Positions 7,858 to 16,615 are shown, counted from the stretch's first letter. The stretch: 64,000 nucleotides of DNA from Microbacterium hydrocarbonoxydans (GCF_023715885.1 NZ_JAMBOY010000005.1:124001-188000), one strand, 5' to 3'. Notes: generated from the letters alone by a model not told the origin. Program-made: numbers and translations.

Positions 7858-8364
7858 ATGACCACTCTCATCCTCACCGTCGCGGGTGCTGATCGACCGG
7901 GCCTCGTGGCCGCCGTCGCCGACGTCGTGGAAGCCCACGGCGGAAATTGGGAGTCGAGCCAGCTCGCCGAACTCTCGGGCACCTTCGCCGGCGTCATCGA
8001 GGTCTCCGTCGCCCCCGACCGGTCGGCCGACCTCGAGGCCGCGTTGCGCGCACTCGACGGCCTGCTCACGGTCGCCGTGCGCACGGGCACGGAGAACGCC
8101 CGCGCGCCCGACCGGCTGCTGGAACTACGAGTCCTGGGCAACGACCGCCCCGGCATCGTGCGCGAGGTGTCGACAGTGCTGCACGCCCACGCTCTGAGCA
8201 TCGAGGAGCTGTCGACCGAGACCCGTGATGCGGCGATGGCCGGCGGTCGCCTGTTCGAGGCCACGGTCGCGGCGCGCGTCCCGTCGTCCGTGGATCTCGA
8301 CGCCCTCCGCGCCGATCTGGAACGCCTCGCGACCGAGATCCAGGTCGACATCGCACTCGCGTAG
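7858..8364 (+). CDS. double ACT-domain protein (GcvR-like)
   Basis: Two ACT domains, about residues 4-76 and 88-166, each starting with the D-R-P-G-(L/I)-V pattern (GADRPGLV, GNDRPGIV) that binds amino acids at dimer interfaces. The whole protein is ACT, as in the glycine cleavage repressor GcvR and actinobacterial homologues, with no catalytic domain. It probably senses an amino acid and acts by protein contact. Proximity to the cysteine-type PLP enzyme hints at amino-acid regulation, but no target is visible. Confidence 0.85.
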   Translation: MTTLILTVAGADRPGLVAAVADVVEAHGGNWESSQLAELSGTFAGVIEVSVAPDRSADLEAALRALDGLLTVAVRTGTENARAPDRLLELRVLGNDRPGIVREVSTVLHAHALSIEELSTETRDAAMAGGRLFEATVAARVPSSVDLDALRADLERLATEIQVDIALA

Positions 8365-8378
8365 CCCTATCCGTTTCG

Positions 8379-8459
8379 CCGACCCACCCCTCTGTGCGCG
8401 AGCCACCCCTGTGTGCACGGGTCGCACAGGGGTGGCTCGGACGTGGAGGGGTGGCTCGG
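8379..8459. terminator. nested double inverted repeat between convergent genes
   Basis: The inner stem is 15 bp and perfect (8399-8413 with 8425-8439, 11-base loop). An outer pair of 14-base arms (8379-8392 with 8446-8459, one mismatch) repeats the same CCACCCCT/AGGGGTGG motif. It fills the gap between the convergent stops at 8364 and 8470. It probably works as a bidirectional terminator, although no T-tract follows. Confidence 0.7.
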
Positions 8460-8469
8460 CGGCGGGGAG

Positions 8470-9156
8470 TCAGGCGTCCTCGCCCTCCGTGTACAGCCGC
8501 ACCCAGTACTCGGTCGCCGCAACATGCGCCGACGCCGCGGTCGACGCGGCCACGGGGTCCGCGGCGGCGAGCCCGCGCAGGATCGCGCGGTGCCCGGCAT
8601 CCGAGTTCCGCTTGAGTTCGGCCGCGTCGTCGGCATCCGGGATCCGATACGCACGCGAGCGGGAGCGCAGCACCTCGATCAGGCTCGTCAGAGCGTCGTT
8701 GCCCGCGACCTCCGAGATCGTCATGTGGAAGGCGTGGTCGAGGCGCGAGTGCTCCTCGAAGTCGTCACTCGCCTCGATCTCGGACAGGATGCCGTCGAGC
8801 ACCGCCACGGTGTCGTCGTCGATGCGGGCGGCGGCGAGCGCGGCGGCGTGCGGTTCGAGCACGCGGCGCAGCTCCGTGAGTTCGAGCACCCCGGCCATGG
8901 GCAGCAGCCCGACGGTGAGCGACAGGCTGCCGATGAGGTCGGCGGCGCGCAACTCGCCGACATAGCTGCCCGAGCCGTGCCGCGTCTCGAGCACGCCGAG
9001 GGCGGCCAGCATCCTGATCGCCTCGCGCAGCGATCCTCGGGAGACGCCGAGGGTCTCGCAGAGCTCGCCCTCGCTGGGGAGGCGGTCCCCGGGGCGCAGC
9101 GCGCCGTCGGCGATCAACGCCCGCAGCCCGTGCAGCGCCGTGTCCAGTGCGCTCAT
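8470..9156 (-). CDS. FadR-type GntR regulator (FCD domain) of the adjacent transport operon
   Basis: Winged helix at about residues 5-70 (PSEGELCETLGVSRGSLREA) and FCD domain at about 80-215 with D-x3-H (LDHAFH) and GH metal-site residues. ATG 9156 is chosen because GAGAGG precedes it by six bases; an ATG two codons earlier (9162) would abut the SD, and a longer frame adds non-homologous residues. It diverges from the aminotransferase-ABC operon at 9324, and the AT-richer 167-base gap between them holds a 15-base inverted repeat. It is probably that operon's repressor. Confidence 0.9.
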   Translation of the reverse strand: MSALDTALHGLRALIADGALRPGDRLPSEGELCETLGVSRGSLREAIRMLAALGVLETRHGSGSYVGELRAADLIGSLSLTVGLLPMAGVLELTELRRVLEPHAAALAAARIDDDTVAVLDGILSEIEASDDFEEHSRLDHAFHMTISEVAGNDALTSLIEVLRSRSRAYRIPDADDAAELKRNSDAGHRAILRGLAAADPVAASTAASAHVAATEYWVRLYTEGEDA

Positions 9157-9282
9157 CGTCATCCTCTCTGGCACCGCCCCGCCCCTCGTGAAGTCTGTCG
9201 GAATGTGCCGACCGCGAAAACTCGTATGACAACTATGTTTCATCTTTGCGTTTTCGTAGCACTATCGGGAGCAGTGTGGCAA

Positions 9283-9297
9283 AGTTGTGCAACAACT
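9283..9297. promoter_or_regulatory. inverted repeat AGTTGT-N3-ACAACT, candidate operator
   Basis: Six-base perfect arms around three bases, centred 34 bases upstream of ATG 9324. A further ACAACT half-site occurs at 9229-9234. FCD-type GntR operators are short palindromes of this sort, so the divergent regulator is the likely binder. Confidence 0.5.
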
Positions 9298-9323
9298 CGC
9301 CCCGCACTCACCGATGAGGACCG

Positions 9324-10559
9324 ATGCCCGATCCGCTGTTCCCCGCACCGCTCACGCTGAAGTCCGGCGTGCGAGCGCGTGACGCCTGGCCCCTCGACCC
9401 TGAGGTGGTCCACCTCAACCACGGATCGTTCGGCGCGGTGCCGACCGCCGTCGTCGCCTACCAGGACGCCCTCCGTCGCCGGGCCGACCTCAGCCCGGTC
9501 GAGTGGTTCCCCCGGATCTCCGAGCGGGTGCGCGAGGCGCGAGAGCGCACGGCCCCGTTCGTGGGCGCCCGCGCCGACGACAGCGTCTTCGTGCCGAACG
9601 CGTCAGCCGCCGCGACCGTCGTCTACAACGCCCTGCAGCTCGCAGCCGGCGACGAGATCCTCGTGACCGACCAGGGGTACGGCGCCATCACCATGGGCGC
9701 CGAGCGCCTGGCGCGCCGCTTCGGTGCGACCGTCCGCACCGTCGCCCTGCCGCTCCTCGCCTCCGACGACGAGATCGTCGAGCTCTTCGCCGCCGCGCTC
9801 ACTCCGCGCACCCGGCTGGTCGTCGTCGACCAGATCACGTCGCCCACGGCGCGCGTGCTGCCGACCCGCCGCATCGCCGACCTCGCCGGCGAGAGCGGCG
9901 TCCGCACACTCGTCGACGGCGCGCACGCTCCCGGCCTCATCGCGGATGCCGCCGCCGTCGCCGGTGGCGACTGGTGGTTCGGCAACCTGCACAAGTGGCC
10001 CTGCGCGCCGCGTGGATCCGCGCTTCTCGTCACCTCCGCTCCCGACCGCGACGAGCTGTGGCCGCTGATCGACTCGTGGGCAGCGCGCGAACCCTACCCG
10101 GAGCGCTTCGACACGCAGGGCACGATCGACGCGACCACCTACCTCGCCACACCCACCGCGATCGACTTCGTCGAGAACGAGTTCGGGTGGTCCGCGGCAC
10201 GCATCGCGATGGCGCAGATCGCGGATGCCGGTGCCGAGATGATCGCCGACGCGCTGCGCCCCTACGGCGACGAGGACCCCCTGACCCCGCTCCCCTCCCC
10301 CGTGCCGTCGATGCGCCTCGTGCGCCTGCCGCTCGGACTCGGCGCCTCCCGCGAGGAGGCGGACGCCCTCCGCATGGACCTCCTCGACGCGGTCGGCGTC
10401 GAGACCGCGTTCACGAGCTTCCGCGGCGTCGGCTACTTCCGCCTGTCGGCCCACCTGTACACGGTGCAGTCCGACTTCGAGGCCTTCGTCGACCGCTGCG
10501 TCCCGCAGATCCTGAGCCGCGCCGGAATCCGCTCCGCCGACCGCGTCATCGTCTCCTGA
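9324..10559 (+). CDS. class V aminotransferase-fold PLP enzyme (isopenicillin-N epimerase-like)
   Basis: Fold-type I PLP enzyme of the class V / CsdA superfamily. HLNHGSFG (30-37) is the typical N-terminal motif, D198-GAH (VDGAH) contacts the PLP pyridine nitrogen and K224 (NLHKWPC) is the Schiff-base lysine. HGSFG plus NLHKW places it with isopenicillin-N epimerase-like and EgtE-like proteins rather than cysteine desulfurases. It is the first gene of an operon with an ABC solute-binding protein and two permeases, 52 bases upstream of the former, so it may process the imported compound, perhaps an amino-containing one. Substrate unknown. Confidence 0.85.
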   Translation: MPDPLFPAPLTLKSGVRARDAWPLDPEVVHLNHGSFGAVPTAVVAYQDALRRRADLSPVEWFPRISERVREARERTAPFVGARADDSVFVPNASAAATVVYNALQLAAGDEILVTDQGYGAITMGAERLARRFGATVRTVALPLLASDDEIVELFAAALTPRTRLVVVDQITSPTARVLPTRRIADLAGESGVRTLVDGAHAPGLIADAAAVAGGDWWFGNLHKWPCAPRGSALLVTSAPDRDELWPLIDSWAAREPYPERFDTQGTIDATTYLATPTAIDFVENEFGWSAARIAMAQIADAGAEMIADALRPYGDEDPLTPLPSPVPSMRLVRLPLGLGASREEADALRMDLLDAVGVETAFTSFRGVGYFRLSAHLYTVQSDFEAFVDRCVPQILSRAGIRSADRVIVS

Positions 10560-10611
10560 CTCCCGATTCCTTCCCACCCGACCCACCACACCAGAAATTG
10601 AGAGGCACCTC

Positions 10612-11928
10612 GTGAAGAAGAACCGCATCTTGACGGCCGCCGCGGGTATCGGCACCGTCGCCGTCCTCGCGCTGACCGGCTGCTCCGGCGGCTCCGGCGG
10701 ATCGTCCGCCGACGGCACCACCACCCTGCAGATGGTCGAGAGCCTGACCAACCCGGCCCGCACCGAGCTGATCCGCGGGCTGCTCGACCAGTTCGAGCAG
10801 GAGAATCCCGACATCAAAGTCAAGCTCGTCTCGCCGCCCACCGAGCAGGCCGACCAGAAGATCCAGCAGATGCTGCAGTCCGGCAAGGGCGTCGACGTGC
10901 TCGAGGTGCGCGACATCACGGTCGGCCCGTTCGCGAACAACGGCTGGCTGTACGACCTCGGCTCCGACCTCGAGAAGTGGGACGGCTGGGATGCCCTGAC
11001 CGAGAACGCGCAATCGGCATCGGTCGCGGCCGACGGCAAGAGCTACTTCGTCCCCTACGGCTTCTACGGTCTGTCGCTGTTCTATCGCACCGACCTCGTC
11101 GAGCAGGCCGGCTTCGATGGTCCGCCGCACAGCTGGAAGGAGCTGCTCGAGCAGGCCAGCGCGATCCAGGACCCGTCGAGCAACATCTACGGCTACGCGT
11201 TCCGCGGCGGGGCGAACGCGAACAGCAACGTCGTCGCGGCGATCGAGGCGTACACGATCGACGGCTTGAACACCGAGGACGCGTTCCTCATGGAGGACGG
11301 TTCGACGATCTTCGCCGCACCCGAGGCGCAGGAGGCGGTCGACGACTACTTCGACCTCTTCAAGAAGGCCTCGCCGCCGTCGGCCGTGTCGTGGGGCTAC
11401 CCCGAGATGGTCGCCGGCTTCACGAACGGCACCACCGCGTTCCTGCTGCAGGACCCCGAGGTCATCGCCACCGTGCAGGACTCCTCGCTCACCGAGGATC
11501 AGTGGGACACCGCTCCGCTGCTCGTCGGCCCGTCGGGCAAGGCCGCGCAGCCTCTGGCCGTCGCCGGTTGGGGCGTCGCCGAGAAGAGCGAGAACAAGGA
11601 GGCAGCGGTCAAGCTCGTCGAGTTCCTCTCGTCGGCGGAGCCCGCCACCGAGTTCGCGCAGGCCAACAGCCTCGTGCCGATCATCGCCGACGCGGCCGAC
11701 GACGAGTTCTACTCGACCGGCCCGTGGACGAGCTACGTCACCATGACCGAGGACCCGGAGACGTACGTCAACGTGCGTCAGCCGCGCGGCGTCAGCTGGT
11801 GGACCGAGTGGATCCAGAAGTCCGACCAGGACGTGCAGAACGTGCTCCTCGGCAACATGTCGACCAGCGAGCTGCTCGAGTCGTGGGACGCCTTCTGGAC
11901 CGAGAAGTACGCCGCGGAGAAGGGCTGA
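10612..11928 (+). CDS. ABC transporter solute-binding lipoprotein (family 1)
   Basis: Extracellular receptor of a carbohydrate-type ABC importer. A basic N-terminus (MKKNR), a hydrophobic stretch and the lipobox ALTGC give a lipid-anchored Cys at residue 24, followed by a Gly/Ser-rich tether. The rest is a periplasmic-binding fold of the MalE/UgpB class (PYGFYGLSLFYRTD, WGYPEMVAGFTNG). GTG 10612 is preceded by AGAGG. The gene is followed after three bases by the permease. The ligand is unknown; the upstream aminotransferase makes an amino compound worth considering. Confidence 0.92.
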   Translation: MKKNRILTAAAGIGTVAVLALTGCSGGSGGSSADGTTTLQMVESLTNPARTELIRGLLDQFEQENPDIKVKLVSPPTEQADQKIQQMLQSGKGVDVLEVRDITVGPFANNGWLYDLGSDLEKWDGWDALTENAQSASVAADGKSYFVPYGFYGLSLFYRTDLVEQAGFDGPPHSWKELLEQASAIQDPSSNIYGYAFRGGANANSNVVAAIEAYTIDGLNTEDAFLMEDGSTIFAAPEAQEAVDDYFDLFKKASPPSAVSWGYPEMVAGFTNGTTAFLLQDPEVIATVQDSSLTEDQWDTAPLLVGPSGKAAQPLAVAGWGVAEKSENKEAAVKLVEFLSSAEPATEFAQANSLVPIIADAADDEFYSTGPWTSYVTMTEDPETYVNVRQPRGVSWWTEWIQKSDQDVQNVLLGNMSTSELLESWDAFWTEKYAAEKG

Positions 11929-11931
11929 CCC

Positions 11932-12879
11932 GTGTCATCCGCTCTTCGTGAGAGAGGCTCCGCCGGCACCGCCGGCGGGGCCTCCCCCGGCTCGCGCCGG
12001 CGGCCGTTCAAGGCGCGTCACGCTCTCACTCTGCTGGCCTTCATGGCCCCGGCGATCATCTTCGTCGTGTGGTTCACGTACTGGCCGATGCTGCAGGGCG
12101 CGCGCATGGCCTTCCACGACTGGAACCTGTGGGACCTCACCTCCACGCCCTGGGTGGGCTTCGACAACTTCGTGACCGTCTTCCAGGACCCGGCTTTCCC
12201 GGTCGTCGCGTGGAACTCGGTGCTGTGGGTCGTCGGCTCCCTCGTGCCGCAGCTCGTGATCGGGTTCCTCATCGCGCTCGCGCTGCGTAAGCGCTTCAGG
12301 TTCCGCGGTCTCTACCAGGCGCTCGTGTTCTTCCCGTGGGCCGTCTCCGGCTTCCTCATCGGGATGCTGTTCCGCTGGATGTTCAACGCGGAGTTCGGCG
12401 TCGTCAACGACCTGCTCATGAAGGCCGGTCTGATCGACGCGCCGCTGCCGTGGCTGGCCGACCCGAAGCTCGCGATGTTCGCGGTCATCGTCGCCAACAT
12501 CTGGTACGGGGTGACGTTCTTCGCGATCATGATCCTCGCGGCGCTCCAGTCGGTGCCCGACGAGATGCTCGAGGCCGCGAGCCTCGACGGCGCGGGCAAG
12601 GTGCGACAGCTGTTCTCGATCATCATCCCGTACATCTCGATGACGCTTCTGCTGACGATCCTGCTGCGCGTGATCTGGATCTTCAACTTCCCCGACATCA
12701 TCTACGCGATGACGAACGGCGGGCCGGCGAACCAGACGCACATCGTCACCACCTGGATGATCAACTACACGCAGCAGGGAAACTACGGCATCGCGAGTGC
12801 GATCGGACTCATCGTCGTCGCCTTCCTGTTCGTGTTCTGCGCGTTCTACCTGATGGCGATGCGGAGGGCACAGCGATGA
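11932..12879 (+). CDS. ABC transporter permease, MalF type
   Basis: Integral membrane subunit with six predicted helices and the EAA loop (LEAASLDGAGKVRQLF), which docks on the ATPase. A 30-residue basic cytosolic N-terminus precedes the first helix. GTG 11932 starts three bases after the binding-protein stop, with GGAG/AAGG in the end of that gene. Its stop overlaps the next start by four bases (ATGA). It pairs with the MalG-type subunit to form the channel. Confidence 0.92.
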   Translation: MSSALRERGSAGTAGGASPGSRRRPFKARHALTLLAFMAPAIIFVVWFTYWPMLQGARMAFHDWNLWDLTSTPWVGFDNFVTVFQDPAFPVVAWNSVLWVVGSLVPQLVIGFLIALALRKRFRFRGLYQALVFFPWAVSGFLIGMLFRWMFNAEFGVVNDLLMKAGLIDAPLPWLADPKLAMFAVIVANIWYGVTFFAIMILAALQSVPDEMLEAASLDGAGKVRQLFSIIIPYISMTLLLTILLRVIWIFNFPDIIYAMTNGGPANQTHIVTTWMINYTQQGNYGIASAIGLIVVAFLFVFCAFYLMAMRRAQR

Positions 12880-13793
12880 CCATCACCACCCCCACCGGAA
12901 CCACCATCACCGAGACGCGGCGCATCACGGTGCCGGATGCCGCGAAGGCGCCCCGCTCGACGCAGCGGCGCATCACGGTCGGCGGCGTCGTGCGCGTCGT
13001 GGGCCTCGCCCTGTGGCTGCTGATCACGCTGTTCCCGCTCTACTGGATCGCGCTGACGTCGTTCAAGTCGCCCGGCACGATCAACCGGTTCCCGATCGAG
13101 TACTGGCCGAGCGAGCCGTCACTCGACAACTACACGAGCCTGTTCCAGCAGAGCTCGTTCGGGGTGTTCCTCGCGAACTCGGCGATCGTCGCCGTCGTCG
13201 CCGGCGCCGTCGCGACGCTCATCGCGCTGCTGAGCGCGTATGTGATCGCGCGGTTCGAATTCCGCGGCAAGGGCACCGTGCTCGTGGCGTTCCTGCTCAC
13301 GCAGATGATCCCCGCGTTCATCGCGCTCGGGCCGCTGTACTCGATGATGACCGACCTGGGCCTGGTCGACTCCAAGCCCGGTCTCATCCTCGTGTACATC
13401 GCGATCTGCATCCCGTTCTCCACCGTCATGCTCCGCGGGTTCTTCGAGAACGTGCCGGACGCTCTGGAGGAGGCGGCGATGATCGACGGATGCTCGCGCT
13501 TCGGCGCCCTGTTCCGGGTGCTCGTCCCGGTGATGACGCCGGGCATCATCGCGGCGTTCATCTTCAACTTCGTGAACTGCTGGAACGAGCTGTTCCTGTC
13601 CGTGGTGCTCATGAACACCGACGAGAACCGCACCGTTCCGTCGGCGCTGAACGGCTTCATCTCGACGTTCAACATCGACTGGGGCTCGATGAGCGCCGCC
13701 GCCGTGCTGACGATCCTGCCCACGATGGCGATGTTCGCGCTCGCGAGCCGCTGGATCGTGCAGGGCCTCACGGCCGGCGCCGTGAAGGAGTAG
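12876..13793 (+). CDS. ABC transporter permease, MalG type
   Basis: Second permease subunit, 305 residues, six helices, EAA loop EEAAMIDGCSRFGALF. ATG 12876 overlaps the MalF-type stop, indicating coupled translation. A longer frame reading back into malF is spurious. No ABC ATPase gene follows; in actinobacteria such importers usually share a common MsiK-type ATPase encoded elsewhere. The operon ends at the nested hairpin at 13829-13908. Confidence 0.92.
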   Translation: MTITTPTGTTITETRRITVPDAAKAPRSTQRRITVGGVVRVVGLALWLLITLFPLYWIALTSFKSPGTINRFPIEYWPSEPSLDNYTSLFQQSSFGVFLANSAIVAVVAGAVATLIALLSAYVIARFEFRGKGTVLVAFLLTQMIPAFIALGPLYSMMTDLGLVDSKPGLILVYIAICIPFSTVMLRGFFENVPDALEEAAMIDGCSRFGALFRVLVPVMTPGIIAAFIFNFVNCWNELFLSVVLMNTDENRTVPSALNGFISTFNIDWGSMSAAAVLTILPTMAMFALASRWIVQGLTAGAVKE

Positions 13794-13828
13794 CCCGCCG
13801 CATCCCCGCGCTCCTCCCTCCATCTGCA

Positions 13829-13908
13829 CCGAGACCCACCAGAACCGCCGAGACCCACCATGCCCCACGTCGGGGGTGGTGGGTCTCGGCGTTAGTGATG
13901 GGTCTCGG
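13829..13908. terminator. nested double inverted repeat between convergent genes
   Basis: The inner perfect 15-bp stem (13846-13860 with 13877-13891) surrounds a loop that itself contains CCCC/GGGG. Outer arms at 13829-13841 and 13896-13908 repeat the CCGAGACCCACCA motif and pair with one mismatch. It sits between the convergent stops at 13793 and 13932 and has the same architecture as the element at 8379-8459. Confidence 0.7.
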
Positions 13909-13931
13909 CGCGCGTCGCGACAGCCGGGGAG

Positions 13932-14945
13932 TCAGACCAGGCGGGTCTTCGGCGACGTCTCGTACGTGCGCTCAGCGTCGCGGTTGACCGTGTCGCCGAG
14001 CGCCTCGTCGATCGCAGTCAGCGTGTCGTCGTCGAGATTCACACCGGACGCCTTGACCGTGTCGGCGAGCTGCTCGGGGCGCGAGGCTCCGACCAGCGCG
14101 GCGGCCACGTTCGGGTTCTGCAGCACCCAGGCGATCGCGAGCTGCGGCATCGTGAGCCCCGCCTGCTCGGCGATCGGCTTCAGCTTCTGCACCGCCTCGA
14201 GGATCTCGTCCTTGAGGAAGCTCTTGATGAAGTCGGCGCCGCTGTGCGGGTCGGTCGCGCGGGAGCCCTCGGGCAGCGGCTGCCCGGGCAGGTACTTGCC
14301 GCTGAGCACACCCTGCGCCATCGGCGACCAGACGATCTGCGAGATGCCCAGCTCCTCCGAGGTCGGCACGACCTTGCCCTCGATGACACGCCACAGCATT
14401 GAGTACTGGGGCTGGTTCGAGATGAGCTGGATGCCGAGCTGCTTCGCGAGCGCGTGTCCCTCGCGCAGCTGCTCCGCGGTCCACTCGGAGACGCCGATGT
14501 AGAGCGCCTTGCCCTGCCGGACGATGTCGGCGAACGCCTGGAACGTCTCCTCGAGCGGGGTCTCGTAGTCGAAGCGGTGCGCCTGGTACAGGTCGACGTA
14601 GTCGGTGCCGAGGCGCTTCAGCGAGCCGTTGATCGACTCCATGATGTGCTTGCGGCTGAGGCCGGTGTCGTTCGGGCCCTTCTCACCGGTCGGGAAGTAC
14701 ACCTTCGTGAAGATCTCGAGACCCTCGCGGCGCTGCCCTTCGAGGGCCTTGCCGAGGATGACCTCCGCCGCGGTGTTGGCGTAGGTGTCGGCGGTGTCGA
14801 ACGTGGTGATGCCGGCGTCCAGTGCGGCGTGCACCGTCTTGACGGCAGCATCGTCTTCGACCTGTGATGCGTGGGTGACCCAGTTGCCGTAGGTGATCTC
14901 CGAGACCTTGAGGCCGCTGTTTCCGAGGTAGCGATAGTTGACCAT
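13932..14945 (-). CDS. aldo/keto reductase (Kv-beta / YghZ-like)
   Basis: NADPH-dependent carbonyl reductase, (beta/alpha)8 barrel, 337 residues. The catalytic tetrad is complete: D50, Y55 (TADTYANT), K81 (FTKVYF) and H123 (YQAHRFD). MVNYRYLGNSGLKVSEITYG is the typical start of the voltage-gated-potassium-channel-beta-like subgroup. ATG 14945 is preceded by TAGCGT at leaderless spacing. It is monocistronic, and its end shares the hairpin with the sugar transporter operon. Substrate unknown. Confidence 0.92.
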   Translation of the reverse strand: MVNYRYLGNSGLKVSEITYGNWVTHASQVEDDAAVKTVHAALDAGITTFDTADTYANTAAEVILGKALEGQRREGLEIFTKVYFPTGEKGPNDTGLSRKHIMESINGSLKRLGTDYVDLYQAHRFDYETPLEETFQAFADIVRQGKALYIGVSEWTAEQLREGHALAKQLGIQLISNQPQYSMLWRVIEGKVVPTSEELGISQIVWSPMAQGVLSGKYLPGQPLPEGSRATDPHSGADFIKSFLKDEILEAVQKLKPIAEQAGLTMPQLAIAWVLQNPNVAAALVGASRPEQLADTVKASGVNLDDDTLTAIDEALGDTVNRDAERTYETSPKTRLV

Positions 14946-14951
14946 GGTGCA

Positions 14952-14957
14952 ACGCTA
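14952..14957 (-). promoter_or_regulatory. putative -10 of leaderless promoter (TAGCGT)
   Basis: TAGCGT on the minus strand ends six bases before the aldo/keto reductase ATG, without any SD in between. Confidence 0.55.
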
Positions 14958-14995
14958 CTCGCGCATGCCGGCATGCCGGGCCGGGTTGCGCCACG

Positions 14996-16603
14996 TCACG
15001 CCTGCGTCTGCAGCATCCGCTCCTGCTCCTCCAGCGTCTGCGCCTGCGCGCGCTGATCGGCGCGCTCTCGCTCCTGCTCCGCCACGCGCCGCTCGGCCCG
15101 GGTCTGCGGAGCCGCCGCATCCGCCTCGGCCTGGATGCCGTTCGACTGCTCGTTCACGATCGCGGCCCGGTCGCGGAAGCCTTCGGCGGTGACCTTGTCG
15201 AGCGCGACCTGCTTGCGGATCGCCAGGGCCCGCTCGTACAGCGAGGGGTCCCCGTACGACGTGAGCACCTTCACCAGCACGGGCAGCAGCTCGATCATGA
15301 AGAACAGCGCCGCGATGAGGATGTGCGCCCAGAGGATCGCGGGTTCCTTCTCGCTGAGCCTGTTGAGGCCGCTGATCTGACTGAGCAGTCCGGTCGCACC
15401 GGCGTTGCCGGAGGCCACGGATTCGGCCCGCGCGTTGTACGCGGCGAGCGCCGACTCGTACGTGTCGCGGGCGGCCGGCAGCTGGTCCTGCGCCTGCTCG
15501 CGGTTCTGCGCCTCCGACGTCGAGGTGTTCTCCTTCGCGGCGGTGCCCGCGGCGGCGAGCTCCTCGTTCGCGGTGCGCAGCTGCGCGGCGAGCGCGTCGT
15601 AGGTCTGCTGCGCCTCGGCGAGCTGGGCCTGTGCGGCATCCGAGCTCGCCCCTTCGCCGTTGACGCCGGTGCAGCCGGGCACAGTCCCCGCACCCTCGCC
15701 GGTCAGCTCGCACTGGTAGAGCACGCGCGCCTGGTCGATCACGGCCTGCTGCGCGGTCATCTTGGCGGTGAGGTCGTCGACCGTGGCCTGCGCGGCCGAC
15801 TCGGTCGCCGACGACGACTCCGTCCCGGCCACGATGCCCGTCGCGGCCTGGTTCTCGAGCTCGGCCACACGGTCGGATGCCGCGTCGAGGGCCTTCTTCT
15901 CCGGCCCCGTCTCGAGGGCCTCCTGGTCGGACTGCGCCTGCGTGATGTTGGTGGCGGCGACCTCGCGCGAGATGTCGTTGTGGAAGATCTGCAGCACGAG
16001 CGGCTCGGCGACCACGAAGCCGATAATGGCTGCCATGATGACCCGCGGGATGGCGAGGCCGATGAGGCGCCAGAGGTTGCGGGTCGACGTCATGGTCGAC
16101 GTGAGGAACCGGTCGAGGTTGAAGATGATGAGCGCCCACACGACCGCCAGCGGCACGGCCAGCCAGATCGCAGCCTGAACCCCGGTCGTCAGGGCGAAGA
16201 GCATCGAGATCGCGGAGACGAGCGCGGTGCCCGCGAGCACGAAGAACATCTGCACGAAGCGCGGCGTCTCGCCGGGGACGCGGTCGAGGATCTCCCCCTC
16301 GGCGCCGCCGAGGATCGCGAGCGTCCGGAGGCGGGACCCGGGCACCCGGGGCTTCCGCTCGCGCGGCTTCCGGCGTGGTTCCGGCTCGTGAGGGGCGAAT
16401 GCCGTGGCATCCGTCTGGTCCTCCGGCATCATCGCGGCGTGGTCGATCGGCACGGTCGGCTGCGCCTCGGGGCGGTCGTCGGCACCGGTCGGCTCATAGG
16501 CGCGGAGGAAATCGAGGTCGTCGGTGTCAGCGTTCGGGTCGCTGTCAAGGACGATCCGGCCCTGGGAGTCGAAACGACCGGGGCGATGAGCGGAATAGGG
16601 CAT
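14996..16603 (-). CDS. DUF4407 membrane protein with long coiled-coil loop
   Basis: A 535-residue membrane protein. A cytosolic acidic/basic N-terminal region is followed by hydrophobic helices at about 115-195 and an Ala/Gln/Glu-rich, coiled-coil-like stretch of about 220 residues. A final helix (ILWAHILIAALFFMIELLPV) and an Arg/Glu-rich coiled-coil tail complete it. This arrangement is DUF4407. The large loop probably lies outside the membrane and has two cysteines (QCELTGE, GCTGVN) that could form a disulfide. The start is supported by TAGATT six bases upstream. No function is known. Confidence 0.85.
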   Translation of the reverse strand: MPYSAHRPGRFDSQGRIVLDSDPNADTDDLDFLRAYEPTGADDRPEAQPTVPIDHAAMMPEDQTDATAFAPHEPEPRRKPRERKPRVPGSRLRTLAILGGAEGEILDRVPGETPRFVQMFFVLAGTALVSAISMLFALTTGVQAAIWLAVPLAVVWALIIFNLDRFLTSTMTSTRNLWRLIGLAIPRVIMAAIIGFVVAEPLVLQIFHNDISREVAATNITQAQSDQEALETGPEKKALDAASDRVAELENQAATGIVAGTESSSATESAAQATVDDLTAKMTAQQAVIDQARVLYQCELTGEGAGTVPGCTGVNGEGASSDAAQAQLAEAQQTYDALAAQLRTANEELAAAGTAAKENTSTSEAQNREQAQDQLPAARDTYESALAAYNARAESVASGNAGATGLLSQISGLNRLSEKEPAILWAHILIAALFFMIELLPVLVKVLTSYGDPSLYERALAIRKQVALDKVTAEGFRDRAAIVNEQSNGIQAEADAAAPQTRAERRVAEQERERADQRAQAQTLEEQERMLQTQA

Positions 16604-16609
16604 CCCGAC

Positions 16610-16615
16610 AATCTA
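16610..16615 (-). promoter_or_regulatory. putative -10 of leaderless promoter (TAGATT)
   Basis: TAGATT on the minus strand ends six bases before the DUF4407 ATG at 16603. Confidence 0.6.
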
